Notes under the pieces: generated by a model
Told to the model about the DNA's origin: nothing
Database searches by the model: none
The model's input: the letters and a program-made list of their open reading frames with translations, nothing else
NCBI GenBank assembly: GCA_017449765.1
Contig: JAFTFE010000138.1
Coordinates: 1 to 54,266 of the forward strand
Direction: 5' to 3'
DNA: 54,266 bases
DNA from: Lachnospiraceae bacterium
GTDB taxonomy: Bacteria; Bacillota; Clostridia; Lachnospirales; Lachnospiraceae
Part shown: positions 45,234-54,266 of the stretch, in pieces
Layout: every line of letters begins with the position of its first letter
How positions within the stretch are numbered: the stretch's first letter is position 1
Translations under genes and position numbers: made by a program

Positions 45234-47336
45234 ATGTCGGATTTTAGAAGAAAAGCTATCAGAGCATTTGATTATGTGTTTAGAACGAAGATGGCACTTA
45301 ATTTTGGTGCATTGTTTGCTGATGGTACGGAATATTATCGCTCTCCGGCGGAGGTATCTGTCGGGGATTCGGTTACATTAAGATTCAGAACTGCTGTCGA
45401 TAATGTCGATGAGGTCTGGCTTGTATGTAATAATGAACGTTTCAAAATGTCTATAGAAAAAAGTGATGAATTCTTTGATTATTATTCATACACTGTTCCT
45501 GAAGTTTCAGAAGATATGGATTATTATTATGAGGTTATAGCCGGAAGTGTTGTATGCTATTATAACAAGCTCGGTACACAAAGTCATAATAACAGTGATT
45601 ATAATTTCCATATTGCGCTTGGTTTTCAAACTCCGAAATGGGCAAGAGGTGCGGTATTCTATCAGATATTTGTTGACCGTTTCTGCAATGGCGATACTTC
45701 AAATGATGTCCTTGATAATGAATATTGTTATATCGGTGAAGGAACAAGACGTGTGACGGATTGGTTTAAATATCCTGATAATATGGATGTGAGATCTTTT
45801 TACGGCGGAGATTTACAGGGTGTTATGAATAAGCTTGACTATCTGCAGGATTTGGGTGTTGATGTTATATATCTTAATCCGATATTTGTATCACCTTCAA
45901 ATCATAAGTATGATATACAGGACTATGACTATGTAGATCCGCATTTTGGTGTGATTGTAAATGATGAGGGCGAATGTCTTCCTGAAGGATCAAAGTCCAA
46001 TAAGGAGTCAAGCAGATATATCAATCGTGTTACTAATAAAGAAAATCTTGAAGCCAGCAATCAGCTTTTCATAAGACTGGTTGAAGAAGTTCACAGACGC
46101 GGGATGAAGATAATCCTTGACGGGGTATTTAATCACTGTGGTTCATTTAATAAATGGCTGGACAGGGAATGCATATATGAAGGTCAGGAGGGCTATGAAA
46201 AGGGTGCATATGTAGATCACGAGAGCCCGTACAGAAGTTTTTTCAAATTTCAGGATCCATGGCAGTGGCCTTATAATCCAACCTACAACGGCTGGTGGGG
46301 ACATGATACGCTTCCGAAGCTTAATTATGAGGAGTCAGAGAAACTTTATGAATATATAATGAGAATAGGTGAGAAGTGGGTTTCACCACCTTTTAATGTG
46401 GATGGTTGGAGACTTGATGTTGCAGCAGATTTGGGCTACACAGAGGAGTTCAATCATAAGTTTTGGCGTGATTTTAGGAAGAGAGTTAAGAACGCTAATC
46501 CTAATGCGATAATTCTTGCGGAACATTATGGCGACGCAAAATCTTGGCTTATGGGAGATCAGTGGGACACTGTTATGAACTATGATGCTTTTATGGAGCC
46601 GATAACATGGTTTTTGACAGGAGTTGAAAAACACAGTGACGAGTTCAGAGGAGATTTGCTTGGTAATCCCGATGCATTTACAGGCGCACTTAGACATCAT
46701 ATGTCAAGATTTAACCAGAGTTCTTTGGAGATTTCGATGAATGAGCTGTCGAATCATGACCATTCGAGATTTTTGACCAGAACCAATAAAAAGGTTGGAA
46801 GAATACACACTATGGGACCTGAGGCTGCAAATGAGGGCGTTAATAAAGGCGTATTCAGAGAAGCGGTAGTATTTCAGATGACCTGGCCGGGAGCACCTAC
46901 AATTTATTATGGAGATGAAGCGGGCTTGTGCGGATGGACAGACCCGGATAACAGAAGGACATATCCTTGGGGACGCGAGGATTGGGAACTGATTAATTTT
47001 CATAAGGATATAATTAAGATACACAAGCGCAATGAAGCTTTTATGAAAGGCTCAGTGATATTCTTATACGGTGGATATAAAAATGTAATATATGGTAGAT
47101 TTACGGATAAACAGGCTGCGGTTGTTATATTAAATGATGATTACAATGAGCAGACGCATAAGATTCCTGTAAGGCGTGTAGGCGTATATGATAAAGCTGT
47201 TATGGTTCAGCTTATTCAGACTACGGAAGAAGGTTACAGCCTCGCACGGAGAGATTATGTTGTGAAGGATAATGTGCTGACAATTACGGTACCTAAGATA
47301 TCGGCGACGGTGCTTATATGTGATTTGAATCGATAA
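45234..47336 (+). CDS. GH13 neopullulanase/cyclomaltodextrinase-type alpha-amylase
   Basis: Cleaves alpha-1,4 (and possibly alpha-1,6) bonds in maltodextrins. The 700-residue protein has an N-terminal CBM34-like domain (about 1-125), the GH13 barrel with DGVFNHCG, the nucleophile Asp in GWRLDVA (about 393), the acid Glu in ILAEHYG (about 430), and NHDHSRF (about 507), then a C-terminal beta domain. No signal peptide, so it works inside the cell on imported dextrins. GGAGG at 45221-45225 selects ATG 45234. Confidence 0.92.
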   Translation: MSDFRRKAIRAFDYVFRTKMALNFGALFADGTEYYRSPAEVSVGDSVTLRFRTAVDNVDEVWLVCNNERFKMSIEKSDEFFDYYSYTVPEVSEDMDYYYEVIAGSVVCYYNKLGTQSHNNSDYNFHIALGFQTPKWARGAVFYQIFVDRFCNGDTSNDVLDNEYCYIGEGTRRVTDWFKYPDNMDVRSFYGGDLQGVMNKLDYLQDLGVDVIYLNPIFVSPSNHKYDIQDYDYVDPHFGVIVNDEGECLPEGSKSNKESSRYINRVTNKENLEASNQLFIRLVEEVHRRGMKIILDGVFNHCGSFNKWLDRECIYEGQEGYEKGAYVDHESPYRSFFKFQDPWQWPYNPTYNGWWGHDTLPKLNYEESEKLYEYIMRIGEKWVSPPFNVDGWRLDVAADLGYTEEFNHKFWRDFRKRVKNANPNAIILAEHYGDAKSWLMGDQWDTVMNYDAFMEPITWFLTGVEKHSDEFRGDLLGNPDAFTGALRHHMSRFNQSSLEISMNELSNHDHSRFLTRTNKKVGRIHTMGPEAANEGVNKGVFREAVVFQMTWPGAPTIYYGDEAGLCGWTDPDNRRTYPWGREDWELINFHKDIIKIHKRNEAFMKGSVIFLYGGYKNVIYGRFTDKQAAVVILNDDYNEQTHKIPVRRVGVYDKAVMVQLIQTTEEGYSLARRDYVVKDNVLTITVPKISATVLICDLNR

Positions 47337-47355
47337 TTAAGATAAAAGTGTGATG

Positions 47356-47379
47356 ATGCGGCTTTTGATAAAGCCGCAT
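47356..47379 (+). terminator. Hairpin after the amylase gene
   Basis: ATGCGGCTTT pairs with AAAGCCGCAT around TGAT. No T tract follows (AGAACAT), so it may act with the hairpin at 47404-47446 just downstream. Confidence 0.5.
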
Positions 47380-47403
47380 AGAACATATGGGATGGATATA
47401 TGA

Positions 47404-47446
47404 AAAAAAAGTACAGAAAATCGAACAATTGTTCTGTACTTTTTTT
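47404..47446 (+). terminator. Strong terminator with an embedded LexA-like box
   Basis: AAAAAAAGTACAGAA pairs with TTCTGTACTTTTTTT, ending in T7: a clear terminator for the amylase gene. Its loop-side sequence contains the SOS-box-like motif described next. Confidence 0.75.
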
Positions 47447-47468
47447 GACTTTTGTGATATGCTATAGT
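47422..47468 (+). promoter_or_regulatory. LexA/DinR-type SOS box and extended -10 promoter of uvrB
   Basis: CGAACAATTGTTCT (47422-47435) matches the Gram-positive LexA box CGAAC-N4-GTTCG at nine of ten defined positions. Downstream, TGCTATAGT (47460-47468) is an extended -10. uvrB is SOS-controlled in many bacteria, so DNA damage induction of uvrB and the following genes is likely. No -35 box is clear. Confidence 0.6.
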
Positions 47469-47500
47469 CTAAGTTACATATTATGTTTTGGAGATTTGTT

Positions 47501-49495
47501 ATGGATCATTTTGAACTTGTATCAGAATATGCGCCGACAGGCGATCAACCGGAGGCTATAGAGGGGCTTGTACAGGGCTTTAGAGAGGGTAAGCGCAGAC
47601 AGACACTTTTAGGAGTTACCGGTTCAGGTAAGACCTTTACAATGGCAAATGTTATAGCTGCTATAAATAAACCTACGCTTATCATATCGCATAATAAGAC
47701 TCTTGCAGCACAGCTTTATAGTGAGTTTAAGGCCTTTTTCCCAAATAATGCGGTAGAATATTTTGTATCCTACTATGATTATTATCAGCCGGAGGCCTAT
47801 GTGCCCCAGACAGATACCTATATTGCGAAAGATTCTTCGATAAATGATGAGATAGATAAGATGCGTCATAGTGCTACATCCGCATTGATAGAGCGTAAGG
47901 ACGTCATAGTTGTATCCTCGGTATCCTGCATTTACGGCATAGGTGATCCGGAGGATTATAAATCTATGATGCTTTCTTTAAGACCCGGTATGAATAAGGA
48001 CAGAGATGAGGTTATAAGACAGCTTGTCGATATTCAATATAATAGAAATGATATGGATTTTTCAAGAGGAACATTCCGCGTAAAGGGAGATGTAGTTGAC
48101 GTGCTTCCTGCGAATACTTTCGAGGATGGTCTCAGGATAGAATTTTTCGGTGACGAGATAGACAGGTTGGTAGAGTTTGATCCGCTTACCGGTGAGATAA
48201 AAAGAACATTATCCTTTGCGTGCATTTTTCCTGCTTCACATTATGTGGTTGCAAGTGATAAGCTTGAGAAAGCCATAGATGAGATTAAACTTGAACTTGA
48301 GGAAAGAGTTGCTTATTTTAAAGAAAACGATAAATTACTTGAGGCTCAGCGTATAAGAGAGAGAACTGAGTTCGATATGGAAATGCTTAAAGAAACAGGA
48401 TTTTGTTCCGGTGTGGAGAATTATTCACGTGTGCTGGCAGGACTTAAACCCGGAGCGACACCCAATACCCTGCTTAAATTTTTTAATGAAGATTATCTGA
48501 TTATAATTGATGAGTCACATATCACGCTTCCTCAGATAAGAGGTATGTATGCGGGAGACAGAGCGAGAAAACAGACTTTGGTTGATTACGGATTCAGGCT
48601 TCCTTCGGCACTTGACAACAGACCTCTTAATTTTGGCGAATTTGAGGAAAGGGTTGACAAAATAATGTATGTGTCGGCTACTCCGGCAGATTACGAGAAG
48701 GATCATGAGGAGAATCGTGTAGAGCAGATTATAAGACCGACAGGTTTATTAGACCCTGTCATAGATGTAAGACCTGTCGAAGGTCAGGTGGATGACCTTG
48801 TGTCGGAGGTCAGAAAAGAGACTGAGAAGGGCAACAAGGTCCTTGTTACCACGCTCACCAAACGTATGGCTGAAGATCTTACGGATTATATGAGGCAGCT
48901 TGATATTAAAGTCAAGTATCTTCATTCCGATATAGACACGCTTGAACGTCTTGAGATAGTCAGGGATTTACGAATGGGTGTCTTCGATGTATTGGTCGGT
49001 ATAAATCTTTTAAGGGAAGGACTTGACATACCTGAGATTACGCTGGTGGCGATACTTGATGCCGACAAAGAAGGATTCCTGCGATCTGAAACCTCGCTTG
49101 TGCAGACAGTCGGTCGTGCTGCAAGAAATGTGGATGGACATGTTATAATGTATGCCGATAATATAACGGGTTCTATGAAAAACGCAATAGAAGAAACGAG
49201 GAGAAGAAGAAACATACAAGATAATTATAATAAGGAACATAATATAATACCTCAAAGTATCAAAAAAGATATAAGGGATATAATATCTATGGAGGTTGAT
49301 GAAGAAGAAGTAAAGAGCAAACGTAAATATTCCAAAGATCCTGAATCAATGTCTAAGAAGGAGCTTAAAGCCGAAATTGAGAGACTCACACTCCGTATGA
49401 ATAAGGCTGCGGCAGAGCTTAATTTTGAGGTGGCCGCTGTTATAAGAGACGAGTTGAAGGAACTTAAGATTATGCTTAGGGATTATGATGATTAA
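47501..49495 (+). CDS. uvrB: Excinuclease ABC subunit B
   Basis: The damage-verifying helicase-like subunit of nucleotide excision repair; it is loaded by UvrA and recruits UvrC. The 664-residue protein shows Walker [11 protein letters not shown], the beta-hairpin region [19 protein letters not shown], the motif VGRAARN, and a C-terminal UVR coiled-coil motif ([27 protein letters not shown]). TTTTGGAG sets ATG 47501; an in-frame ATG at 47483 lies upstream of that ribosome site. Confidence 0.97.
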   Translation: MDHFELVSEYAPTGDQPEAIEGLVQGFREGKRRQTLLGVTGSGKTFTMANVIAAINKPTLIISHNKTLAAQLYSEFKAFFPNNAVEYFVSYYDYYQPEAYVPQTDTYIAKDSSINDEIDKMRHSATSALIERKDVIVVSSVSCIYGIGDPEDYKSMMLSLRPGMNKDRDEVIRQLVDIQYNRNDMDFSRGTFRVKGDVVDVLPANTFEDGLRIEFFGDEIDRLVEFDPLTGEIKRTLSFACIFPASHYVVASDKLEKAIDEIKLELEERVAYFKENDKLLEAQRIRERTEFDMEMLKETGFCSGVENYSRVLAGLKPGATPNTLLKFFNEDYLIIIDESHITLPQIRGMYAGDRARKQTLVDYGFRLPSALDNRPLNFGEFEERVDKIMYVSATPADYEKDHEENRVEQIIRPTGLLDPVIDVRPVEGQVDDLVSEVRKETEKGNKVLVTTLTKRMAEDLTDYMRQLDIKVKYLHSDIDTLERLEIVRDLRMGVFDVLVGINLLREGLDIPEITLVAILDADKEGFLRSETSLVQTVGRAARNVDGHVIMYADNITGSMKNAIEETRRRRNIQDNYNKEHNIIPQSIKKDIRDIISMEVDEEEVKSKRKYSKDPESMSKKELKAEIERLTLRMNKAAAELNFEVAAVIRDELKELKIMLRDYDD

Positions 49496-49520
49496 ATTAT
49501 ATATTAAAGGGAGGTAAATC

Positions 49521-49859
49521 ATGAGTAAATGTAAAAAATGTTGTAAATGTAGTAAAAAAGGAGGACAGGGTATGTACTATGATGAAATGATTTCAGAGAT
49601 ATCACTTAGATGTGATTTGCCTATTGATGAGGTGGCAGATGTTTTGGATGAAGAAGAGAATATTATTGAAGAGGAAATGTGCTACAGAAAAAGAAAGAAG
49701 CGTTTACATTTCCTGTGTTTCCTGATTATAGTTATGATGACTGCAGCCGTTACTGTCTGTATACTTGACAGACAGGAAAAGATAGACATCGAGAATACAG
49801 TCAGAAAATATCTTGACAAGATGGAAAAATTAAAGGAAGAATATTTACCGGAGAGATAA
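49521..49859 (+). CDS. Small Cys-rich membrane protein between uvrB and uvrA
   Basis: A 112-residue protein of unknown family. It begins with a cysteine cluster ([11 protein letters not shown]), has an acidic middle ([17 protein letters not shown]), a basic stop and a single membrane helix (about 64-83), then a charged amphipathic tail. The Cys cluster could bind a metal. It sits 25 nt after uvrB and 1 nt before uvrA, with AGGGAGG upstream, so it is co-transcribed with repair genes. Its role is unknown; a link to excision repair is only positional. Confidence 0.75.
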   Translation: MSKCKKCCKCSKKGGQGMYYDEMISEISLRCDLPIDEVADVLDEEENIIEEEMCYRKRKKRLHFLCFLIIVMMTAAVTVCILDRQEKIDIENTVRKYLDKMEKLKEEYLPER

Positions 49860-49860
49860 G

Positions 49861-52698
49861 ATGAGCGAGCTTAAATACATTACTATAAAGGGCGCGAGAG
49901 AACATAATTTAAAGAATATAGACATTAAGATACCAAGAGATAAGTTTGTGGTACTGACGGGATTGTCGGGCTCGGGAAAGTCTTCTCTTGCATTTGATAC
50001 GATATATGCAGAGGGACAGAGAAAGTATATGGAGTCACTTTCTTCATACGCAAGACAGTTCTTAGGATTATCGGATAAGCCGGATGTGGATTCGATAGAA
50101 GGACTTTCACCTTCAATATCCATCGACCAGAAATCTACGAATAGAAATCCCCGTTCTACGGTAGGTACCGTAACGGAAGTATATGATTATCTTAGGCTGT
50201 TATATGCCCGAATCGGTATACCTCATTGCCCAAAATGCGGCAAAGAGATAGTAAGACAGTCTGTAGACCAGATGGTAGATGAGATAATGGAACTACCGGA
50301 AGGTACAAAGTTCCAGGTGCTCGCACCGGTTATAAGGGGCAGAAAAGGTGAGCATGTTAAGCTTTTGGCTCAAGCAAGAAAAAGCGGTTTTGTAAGAGCT
50401 GTCGTAGATGGAAGCGTATATGATTTAAGTGAGGATATTGAACTTGATAAAAACAAGAAACACAATATAGACATAGTTGTAGACAGACTTGCGGTAAAAA
50501 AAGGTATAGAATTAAGACTCGGAGAATCTATTGAAACTGTACTTAAAATGGCAGAAGGGCTCTTGAAGGTTGATGTAATAGGCGGAGAGATGCTTAATTT
50601 TTCTGACAGCTTCTCCTGCCCTGATTGTGGTATAAGCATAGATGAGATAGAGCCGAGAAGCTTTTCGTTTAACAATCCTTTCGGTGCATGTCCTTGCTGT
50701 ACGGGACTTGGATTTAAGAGAGAGTTTGATATAGATCTTATGATACCTGATACAAGGCTTTCCATCAATGAAGGAGCGATAAGTGTGCTGGGCTGGCAGT
50801 CCTCAGGCAAGAAGGACAGCTATACACATGCCACACTTGAAGCTCTTGCCGAAAAATACAAATTCTCTTTGGATACACCTTTTGAGAAGTTGTCTGATAA
50901 GGCTAAGGACGTGCTGATAAATGGTACAGGTGATGATACCATAAGAGTGCGTTATCATAGTAAGAGAGTTGCAAATGCCGAGTATCTTGTTACTTTTGAA
51001 GGACTTATTGAAAATATAAAGAGAAGATACAGAGAATCATCAGAGAGTATTAAGGCAGAGTATGAGGCTTTTATGACCATTACGCCTTGTGATGAATGTG
51101 GTGGAAAGAGGCTTAAGGCTTCGTCCCTTGCAGTAACCGTAAGTGACAAAAATATCGCAGAGATAACGGATATGTCTATAGTTCGTTTGGCAGAGTTCCT
51201 TAATAATATGAATCTGACAGACAGACAGATATCCATAGGACATCAGGTTATTAAAGAGATTAAGGCGAGAGTAGGTTTTTTGGTAAATGTAGGTTTGGAA
51301 TATCTGTCACTCTCCAGAGCAACGGGTACTTTGTCGGGCGGTGAAGCTCAGCGAATAAGACTTGCAACACAGATAGGCTCAGGTCTTATGGGTGTTGCAT
51401 ATATTCTTGATGAACCAAGTATAGGTCTTCACCAAAGAGATAATGATAAGCTTTTATCGGCGCTAAAGAATCTTAGGGATTTGGGAAATACTCTTTTAGT
51501 TGTTGAACATGATGAAGATACTATGTATGCAGCGGATTATATAGTTGATATAGGTCCGGGAGCAGGTTCAAACGGGGGAGAGATTGTCGCGGCAGGAAGC
51601 GTGGAAGATATCAAAAACTGTCCTGAATCCATAACAGGTGCATATCTGAGCAGAAAGCTGTATATACCTGTACCCGAGATACGCAAAGAGCCGACAGGCT
51701 TCATCGAGGTTGTTGGTGCGGCGGAGAATAATCTCAAAGATATAAATGTCAAATTCCCGCTTGGAGTTATGACTTGTGTAACCGGAGTATCCGGTTCCGG
51801 AAAAAGTTCCTTAGTCAATGAAATTCTCTATAAGAGACTTGAGAGAGATTTAAACAGGGCTAAGATTAAGGCAGGCAAACACAAGAATATTAAAGGAATA
51901 GAACAACTGGACAAAATAATTAATATAGATCAGTCACCTATTGGACGTTCACCACGTTCCAATCCGGCTACATATACCGGAGTATTTGATTTAATCAGAG
52001 ATTTATTTGCCAATACCAAGGATGCTAAGGCGATGGGCTATAATAAAGGAAGATTCTCTTTCAATGTCTCCGGCGGAAGATGTGAAGCCTGTAAGGGTGA
52101 CGGAATAATAAAGATAGAGATGCATTTTTTGGCAGATGTATATGTGCCTTGTGAAGTCTGCAAGGGTAAGAGGTATAACAGGGAGACTCTCGAGGTAAAA
52201 TACAAGGGCAAGAATATATATGACGTGCTGGACATGACCGTAGATGAGGCTTGTGAGTTCTTCGCAAATGTTCCTCTTATATTAAGGAAGATTGAGACAT
52301 TAAAGGATGTCGGACTTGGATATATCAAACTCGGACAGCCATCAACCACACTCTCCGGAGGTGAAGCGCAGAGAATCAAACTTGCCACAGAATTAAGCAG
52401 AAGAAGCACGGGAAGAACTATATATGTGCTTGATGAGCCAACAACAGGACTGCATTTTGCAGATGTTCATAAATTGGTTAATATATTGCAGAAGCTATGT
52501 GAAGGCGGCAATACTGTAGTGGTTATAGAGCATAATCTTGATGTGATTAAGACTGCAGACTACATCATAGATATGGGACCGGAAGGCGGAGAAAATGGTG
52601 GAACGGTTGTGACATACGGTACTCCGGAGCAGGTTGCCAAGTGCAAAAAGTCTTACACAGGACAGTATTTAAAGAAATATTTAAATATTAAAAAGTAA
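49861..52698 (+). CDS. uvrA: Excinuclease ABC subunit A
   Basis: The damage-sensing ABC-type ATPase of nucleotide excision repair. The 945-residue protein has two ABC halves (Walker [14 protein letters not shown] and [13 protein letters not shown]), signature loops LSGGEAQRI in each, and three zinc-binding sets: CPKCGKE, CPDCG...CPCC, and CEACKGDG...CEVCKG. Full length. It starts 1 nt after the preceding gene and should share the uvrB promoter. Confidence 0.98.
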   Translation: MSELKYITIKGAREHNLKNIDIKIPRDKFVVLTGLSGSGKSSLAFDTIYAEGQRKYMESLSSYARQFLGLSDKPDVDSIEGLSPSISIDQKSTNRNPRSTVGTVTEVYDYLRLLYARIGIPHCPKCGKEIVRQSVDQMVDEIMELPEGTKFQVLAPVIRGRKGEHVKLLAQARKSGFVRAVVDGSVYDLSEDIELDKNKKHNIDIVVDRLAVKKGIELRLGESIETVLKMAEGLLKVDVIGGEMLNFSDSFSCPDCGISIDEIEPRSFSFNNPFGACPCCTGLGFKREFDIDLMIPDTRLSINEGAISVLGWQSSGKKDSYTHATLEALAEKYKFSLDTPFEKLSDKAKDVLINGTGDDTIRVRYHSKRVANAEYLVTFEGLIENIKRRYRESSESIKAEYEAFMTITPCDECGGKRLKASSLAVTVSDKNIAEITDMSIVRLAEFLNNMNLTDRQISIGHQVIKEIKARVGFLVNVGLEYLSLSRATGTLSGGEAQRIRLATQIGSGLMGVAYILDEPSIGLHQRDNDKLLSALKNLRDLGNTLLVVEHDEDTMYAADYIVDIGPGAGSNGGEIVAAGSVEDIKNCPESITGAYLSRKLYIPVPEIRKEPTGFIEVVGAAENNLKDINVKFPLGVMTCVTGVSGSGKSSLVNEILYKRLERDLNRAKIKAGKHKNIKGIEQLDKIINIDQSPIGRSPRSNPATYTGVFDLIRDLFANTKDAKAMGYNKGRFSFNVSGGRCEACKGDGIIKIEMHFLADVYVPCEVCKGKRYNRETLEVKYKGKNIYDVLDMTVDEACEFFANVPLILRKIETLKDVGLGYIKLGQPSTTLSGGEAQRIKLATELSRRSTGRTIYVLDEPTTGLHFADVHKLVNILQKLCEGGNTVVVIEHNLDVIKTADYIIDMGPEGGENGGTVVTYGTPEQVAKCKKSYTGQYLKKYLNIKK

Positions 52699-52718
52699 TT
52701 ATTTACGTTAATTGCATT

Positions 52719-52758
52719 AGTGAGCCAAATAAGCGCTTTCACGCTTGATTGGCTCACT
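52719..52758 (+). terminator. Terminator after uvrA
   Basis: AGTGAGCCAA pairs with TTGGCTCACT, with a second inner stem AAGCG/CGCTT; then TTATTG. It is a strong two-part hairpin, and its 3' arm overlaps the -35 of the fba promoter. Confidence 0.7.
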
Positions 52759-52773
52759 TTATTGTGATATAAT
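52745..52773 (+). promoter_or_regulatory. Promoter of the fructose-bisphosphate aldolase gene
   Basis: TTGATT (52745-52750), 17 bp, TATAAT (52768-52773) with an extended TG at 52765-52766. It gives a leader of about 60 nt to the start at 52842. Confidence 0.65.
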
Positions 52774-52841
52774 AGTAAAAGGTTGTTTGACTATACTTTA
52801 TAGTCATATGCAGCAAAATTTATAAAATGGAGGAAGTCAAA

Positions 52842-53705
52842 ATGTTAGTTTCAGCAAAAGAAATGCTTGAAAAGGCTGTTGCAGGCGGATATGCCGTAGC
52901 GCAGTTCAACATCAATAACCTTGAGTGGACTAAGTCGGTTCTGCTTGAGTGTGAGGAATTAAAGACACCTGTTATACTCGGTGTATCTGAGGGCGCAGGT
53001 AAGTATATGACAGGCTTTAAGACAGTTTCAGCAATGGTTAAGGCTATGGACGAGTCTCTTGGAATTACTGTTCCTGTTGCACTTCATCTTGACCATGGTT
53101 CATATGAAGGAGCAAAAGCTTGTATAGAGGCAGGCTTTACATCTATTATGTTCGACGGTTCTTCACTTCCACTTGAAGAGAATATCGCTAAGACAAAAGA
53201 GCTTGTTGCTATCTGCAATGAAAAGGGTATCTCTCTTGAGGCAGAAGTAGGCGGTATCGGCGGAGAAGAAGACGGTGTTGTATCAACAGGTGAGTGTGCA
53301 GATCCTGAGGAGTGTAAGCAGATTAATGACCTTGGTGTTACAATGCTTGCATGTGGTATAGGTAATATTCATGGTAAGTATCCTGATAACTGGGCTGGTC
53401 TTCAGTTCAACGTACTTGAGAGCATCAAGGCTGTAACAGGTAATACTCCGCTCGTTCTTCACGGTGGTTCAGGTATCCCTGATGAGCAGATTAAGAAAGC
53501 AATCTCTATGGGTGTTGCCAAGGTAAATGTAAATACAGAGTGTCAGCTTGTATTTGCTGCTGCAACTCGTAAGTACATAGAGGCAGGCAAGGATCTTGAG
53601 GGTAAAGGCTATGACCCGCGTAAGCTTCTTGCACCTGGTGCTCAGGCAATCAGAGACGAAGTTAAGGACAGAGTTGCTGTATTTGGTTCAGCAGGTAAGG
53701 CCTAG
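52842..53705 (+). CDS. fba: Class II fructose-1,6-bisphosphate aldolase
   Basis: Cleaves fructose 1,6-bisphosphate in glycolysis, zinc-dependent. The 287-residue TIM barrel shows the zinc ligands HLDHGS and the later LHGGSG, with the phosphate motif VNVNTECQ. GGAGG at 52829-52833 fixes ATG 52842; an ATG at 52827 is too far upstream of it. Highly biased codons suggest strong expression. Tagatose bisphosphate aldolase is less likely given the sequence length and context. Confidence 0.93.
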   Translation: MLVSAKEMLEKAVAGGYAVAQFNINNLEWTKSVLLECEELKTPVILGVSEGAGKYMTGFKTVSAMVKAMDESLGITVPVALHLDHGSYEGAKACIEAGFTSIMFDGSSLPLEENIAKTKELVAICNEKGISLEAEVGGIGGEEDGVVSTGECADPEECKQINDLGVTMLACGIGNIHGKYPDNWAGLQFNVLESIKAVTGNTPLVLHGGSGIPDEQIKKAISMGVAKVNVNTECQLVFAAATRKYIEAGKDLEGKGYDPRKLLAPGAQAIRDEVKDRVAVFGSAGKA

Positions 53706-53731
53706 AACTTTATTTGAAGACAACAAAGAAG

Positions 53732-53760
53732 ATGCAGAGGCTTTGCTACCTCTGCATTTT
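53732..53760 (+). terminator. Terminator after fba
   Basis: ATGCAGAGG pairs with CCTCTGCAT around CTTTGCTA, followed by TTT. Confidence 0.75.
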
Positions 53761-53798
53761 CTTTAAAATTACAATAATAATGTTAAGAGGGAGCTAAA

Positions 53799-54266
53799 AT
53801 GGCAGTTAATTATAATAATCAGGGTGGCAATAAGCCTGCAGAAAAAAAGAGCACTATAGTTTTAAGAATAATAGTATGCGGATTGTTTGCGGTGCTGCTT
53901 GTGGGTTTCGGTATTTTTAACCTTATAAAGCATGCAGACTATTATTTTGGCTCGGCAAAAAATATTGATGATATGCTTGCTGCGGGAAATGTAGAGAAGG
54001 ATGAATATGTATCAATAGGCGTGGATGCGGTATTTGACTGGTATGCAGAGACAACACATAAGGTAAACGGTATACCTACAGGCAAAGAACAGCACTGTAT
54101 TGTGTGGCTTAGTAATGGAGATATAATATCTCTTACGGTTAAAGGAAAGAAAAATTACAATAAGATAGATGAGATAATAGATGCAACCTGGGCTGCATGG
54201 GACGATGAAACAGGAATGACCGGTTTCCATACACCTGTTGTATTTGAGGGTAAAATTACAAATATA
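53799..54266 (+). CDS. Membrane protein of unknown function, 3' end outside window (DUF6709-like)
   Basis: The frame starts at ATG 53799 behind AGAGGGAG and runs 156 codons to the window edge without a stop. A basic N-terminus (PAEKKSTIVLR) is followed by a membrane helix (about 22-43), then an outside domain (DEYVSIGVDAVFDWYAETTHKVNGIPTGKEQHCIVWL). It resembles DUF6709 proteins, a call I hold loosely. It probably begins a new operon. Confidence 0.6.
   Translation, partial: MAVNYNNQGGNKPAEKKSTIVLRIIVCGLFAVLLVGFGIFNLIKHADYYFGSAKNIDDMLAAGNVEKDEYVSIGVDAVFDWYAETTHKVNGIPTGKEQHCIVWLSNGDIISLTVKGKKNYNKIDEIIDATWAAWDDETGMTGFHTPVVFEGKITNI

Overview
The window is a chromosomal segment of a low-GC, spore-forming Firmicute. 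The family looks like Lachnospiraceae; a Lachnospira/Eubacterium-like gut anaerobe is my best guess from codon use, dense leaderless gene packing, strong AGGAGG ribosome sites and the mix of sporulation genes (spoVT, yabP, yabQ, spoIIE) with fermentative genes (L-lactate dehydrogenase, class II aldolase). The species cannot be fixed from the sequence alone. There is no rRNA, tRNA or CRISPR array.

Layout. (1) 1-2050: the right end of a prophage, with a tail-region protein end, an XkdX-like peptide, holin, a small ORF and an amidase endolysin, followed by a pair of short direct repeats that probably mark the attachment end. (2) 2071-8141: an acetyltransferase, a nuclease/transposase remnant, a DUF3160 membrane-anchored pair, L-lactate dehydrogenase and a cation efflux pump. 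(3) 8227-11410: the vitamin B6 cluster, pdxT and pdxS on the minus strand and the divergent MocR-type regulator gene pdxR. (4) 11503-16483: a TPR/DUF4037/DUF4125 protein, a CgeB-like glycosyltransferase and a diguanylate cyclase. (5) 16484-20345: a very long imperfect hairpin, an acetyltransferase with a Rex-like operator, and two exported DUF5648-repeat proteins, one of them a trypsin-like protease. (6) 20407-29775: mnmA, a copper ATPase carrying a second metal-binding domain at its C-terminus, corA, plsC, an asparaginase, an acetyltransferase and a clostripain-family lipoprotein. (7) 29861-38493: a conserved sporulation and housekeeping block, spoVT-hup-rqcP-yabP-yabQ-divIC-spoIIE-tilS-hpt-ftsH. 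Three tandem 80-bp structured repeats lie between spoIIE and tilS.

(8) 38640-45039 is an accessory island between two copies of a 32-bp direct repeat, each followed by a terminator-like hairpin whose stem differs but still pairs. It holds only broken or orphan parts: the last 42 codons of a tyrosine integrase, a CdiA-toxin-like nuclease, a MATE transporter fused to an anti-sigma-type ATPase domain and split at an A8 run, and an NHLP bacteriocin-export pair. The export ABC transporter is cut just after its Walker A motif and joined in frame to the C-terminus of a mobile-element ATPase-family (COG2865) protein. I read this as the collapsed remains of one or more integrative elements. (9) 45234-54266: an intracellular GH13 neopullulanase-type enzyme, the SOS-linked uvrB-uvrA pair with a small Cys-rich membrane protein between them, class II fructose-bisphosphate aldolase, and the start of an unknown membrane protein.

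Most of the window is ordinary core genome. The unusual material is noncoding structure (the 80-bp tandem repeats, two long palindromes, paired hairpins with the same loop), the decayed island, and the CopA gene with an internal start site that could make a free copper chaperone.
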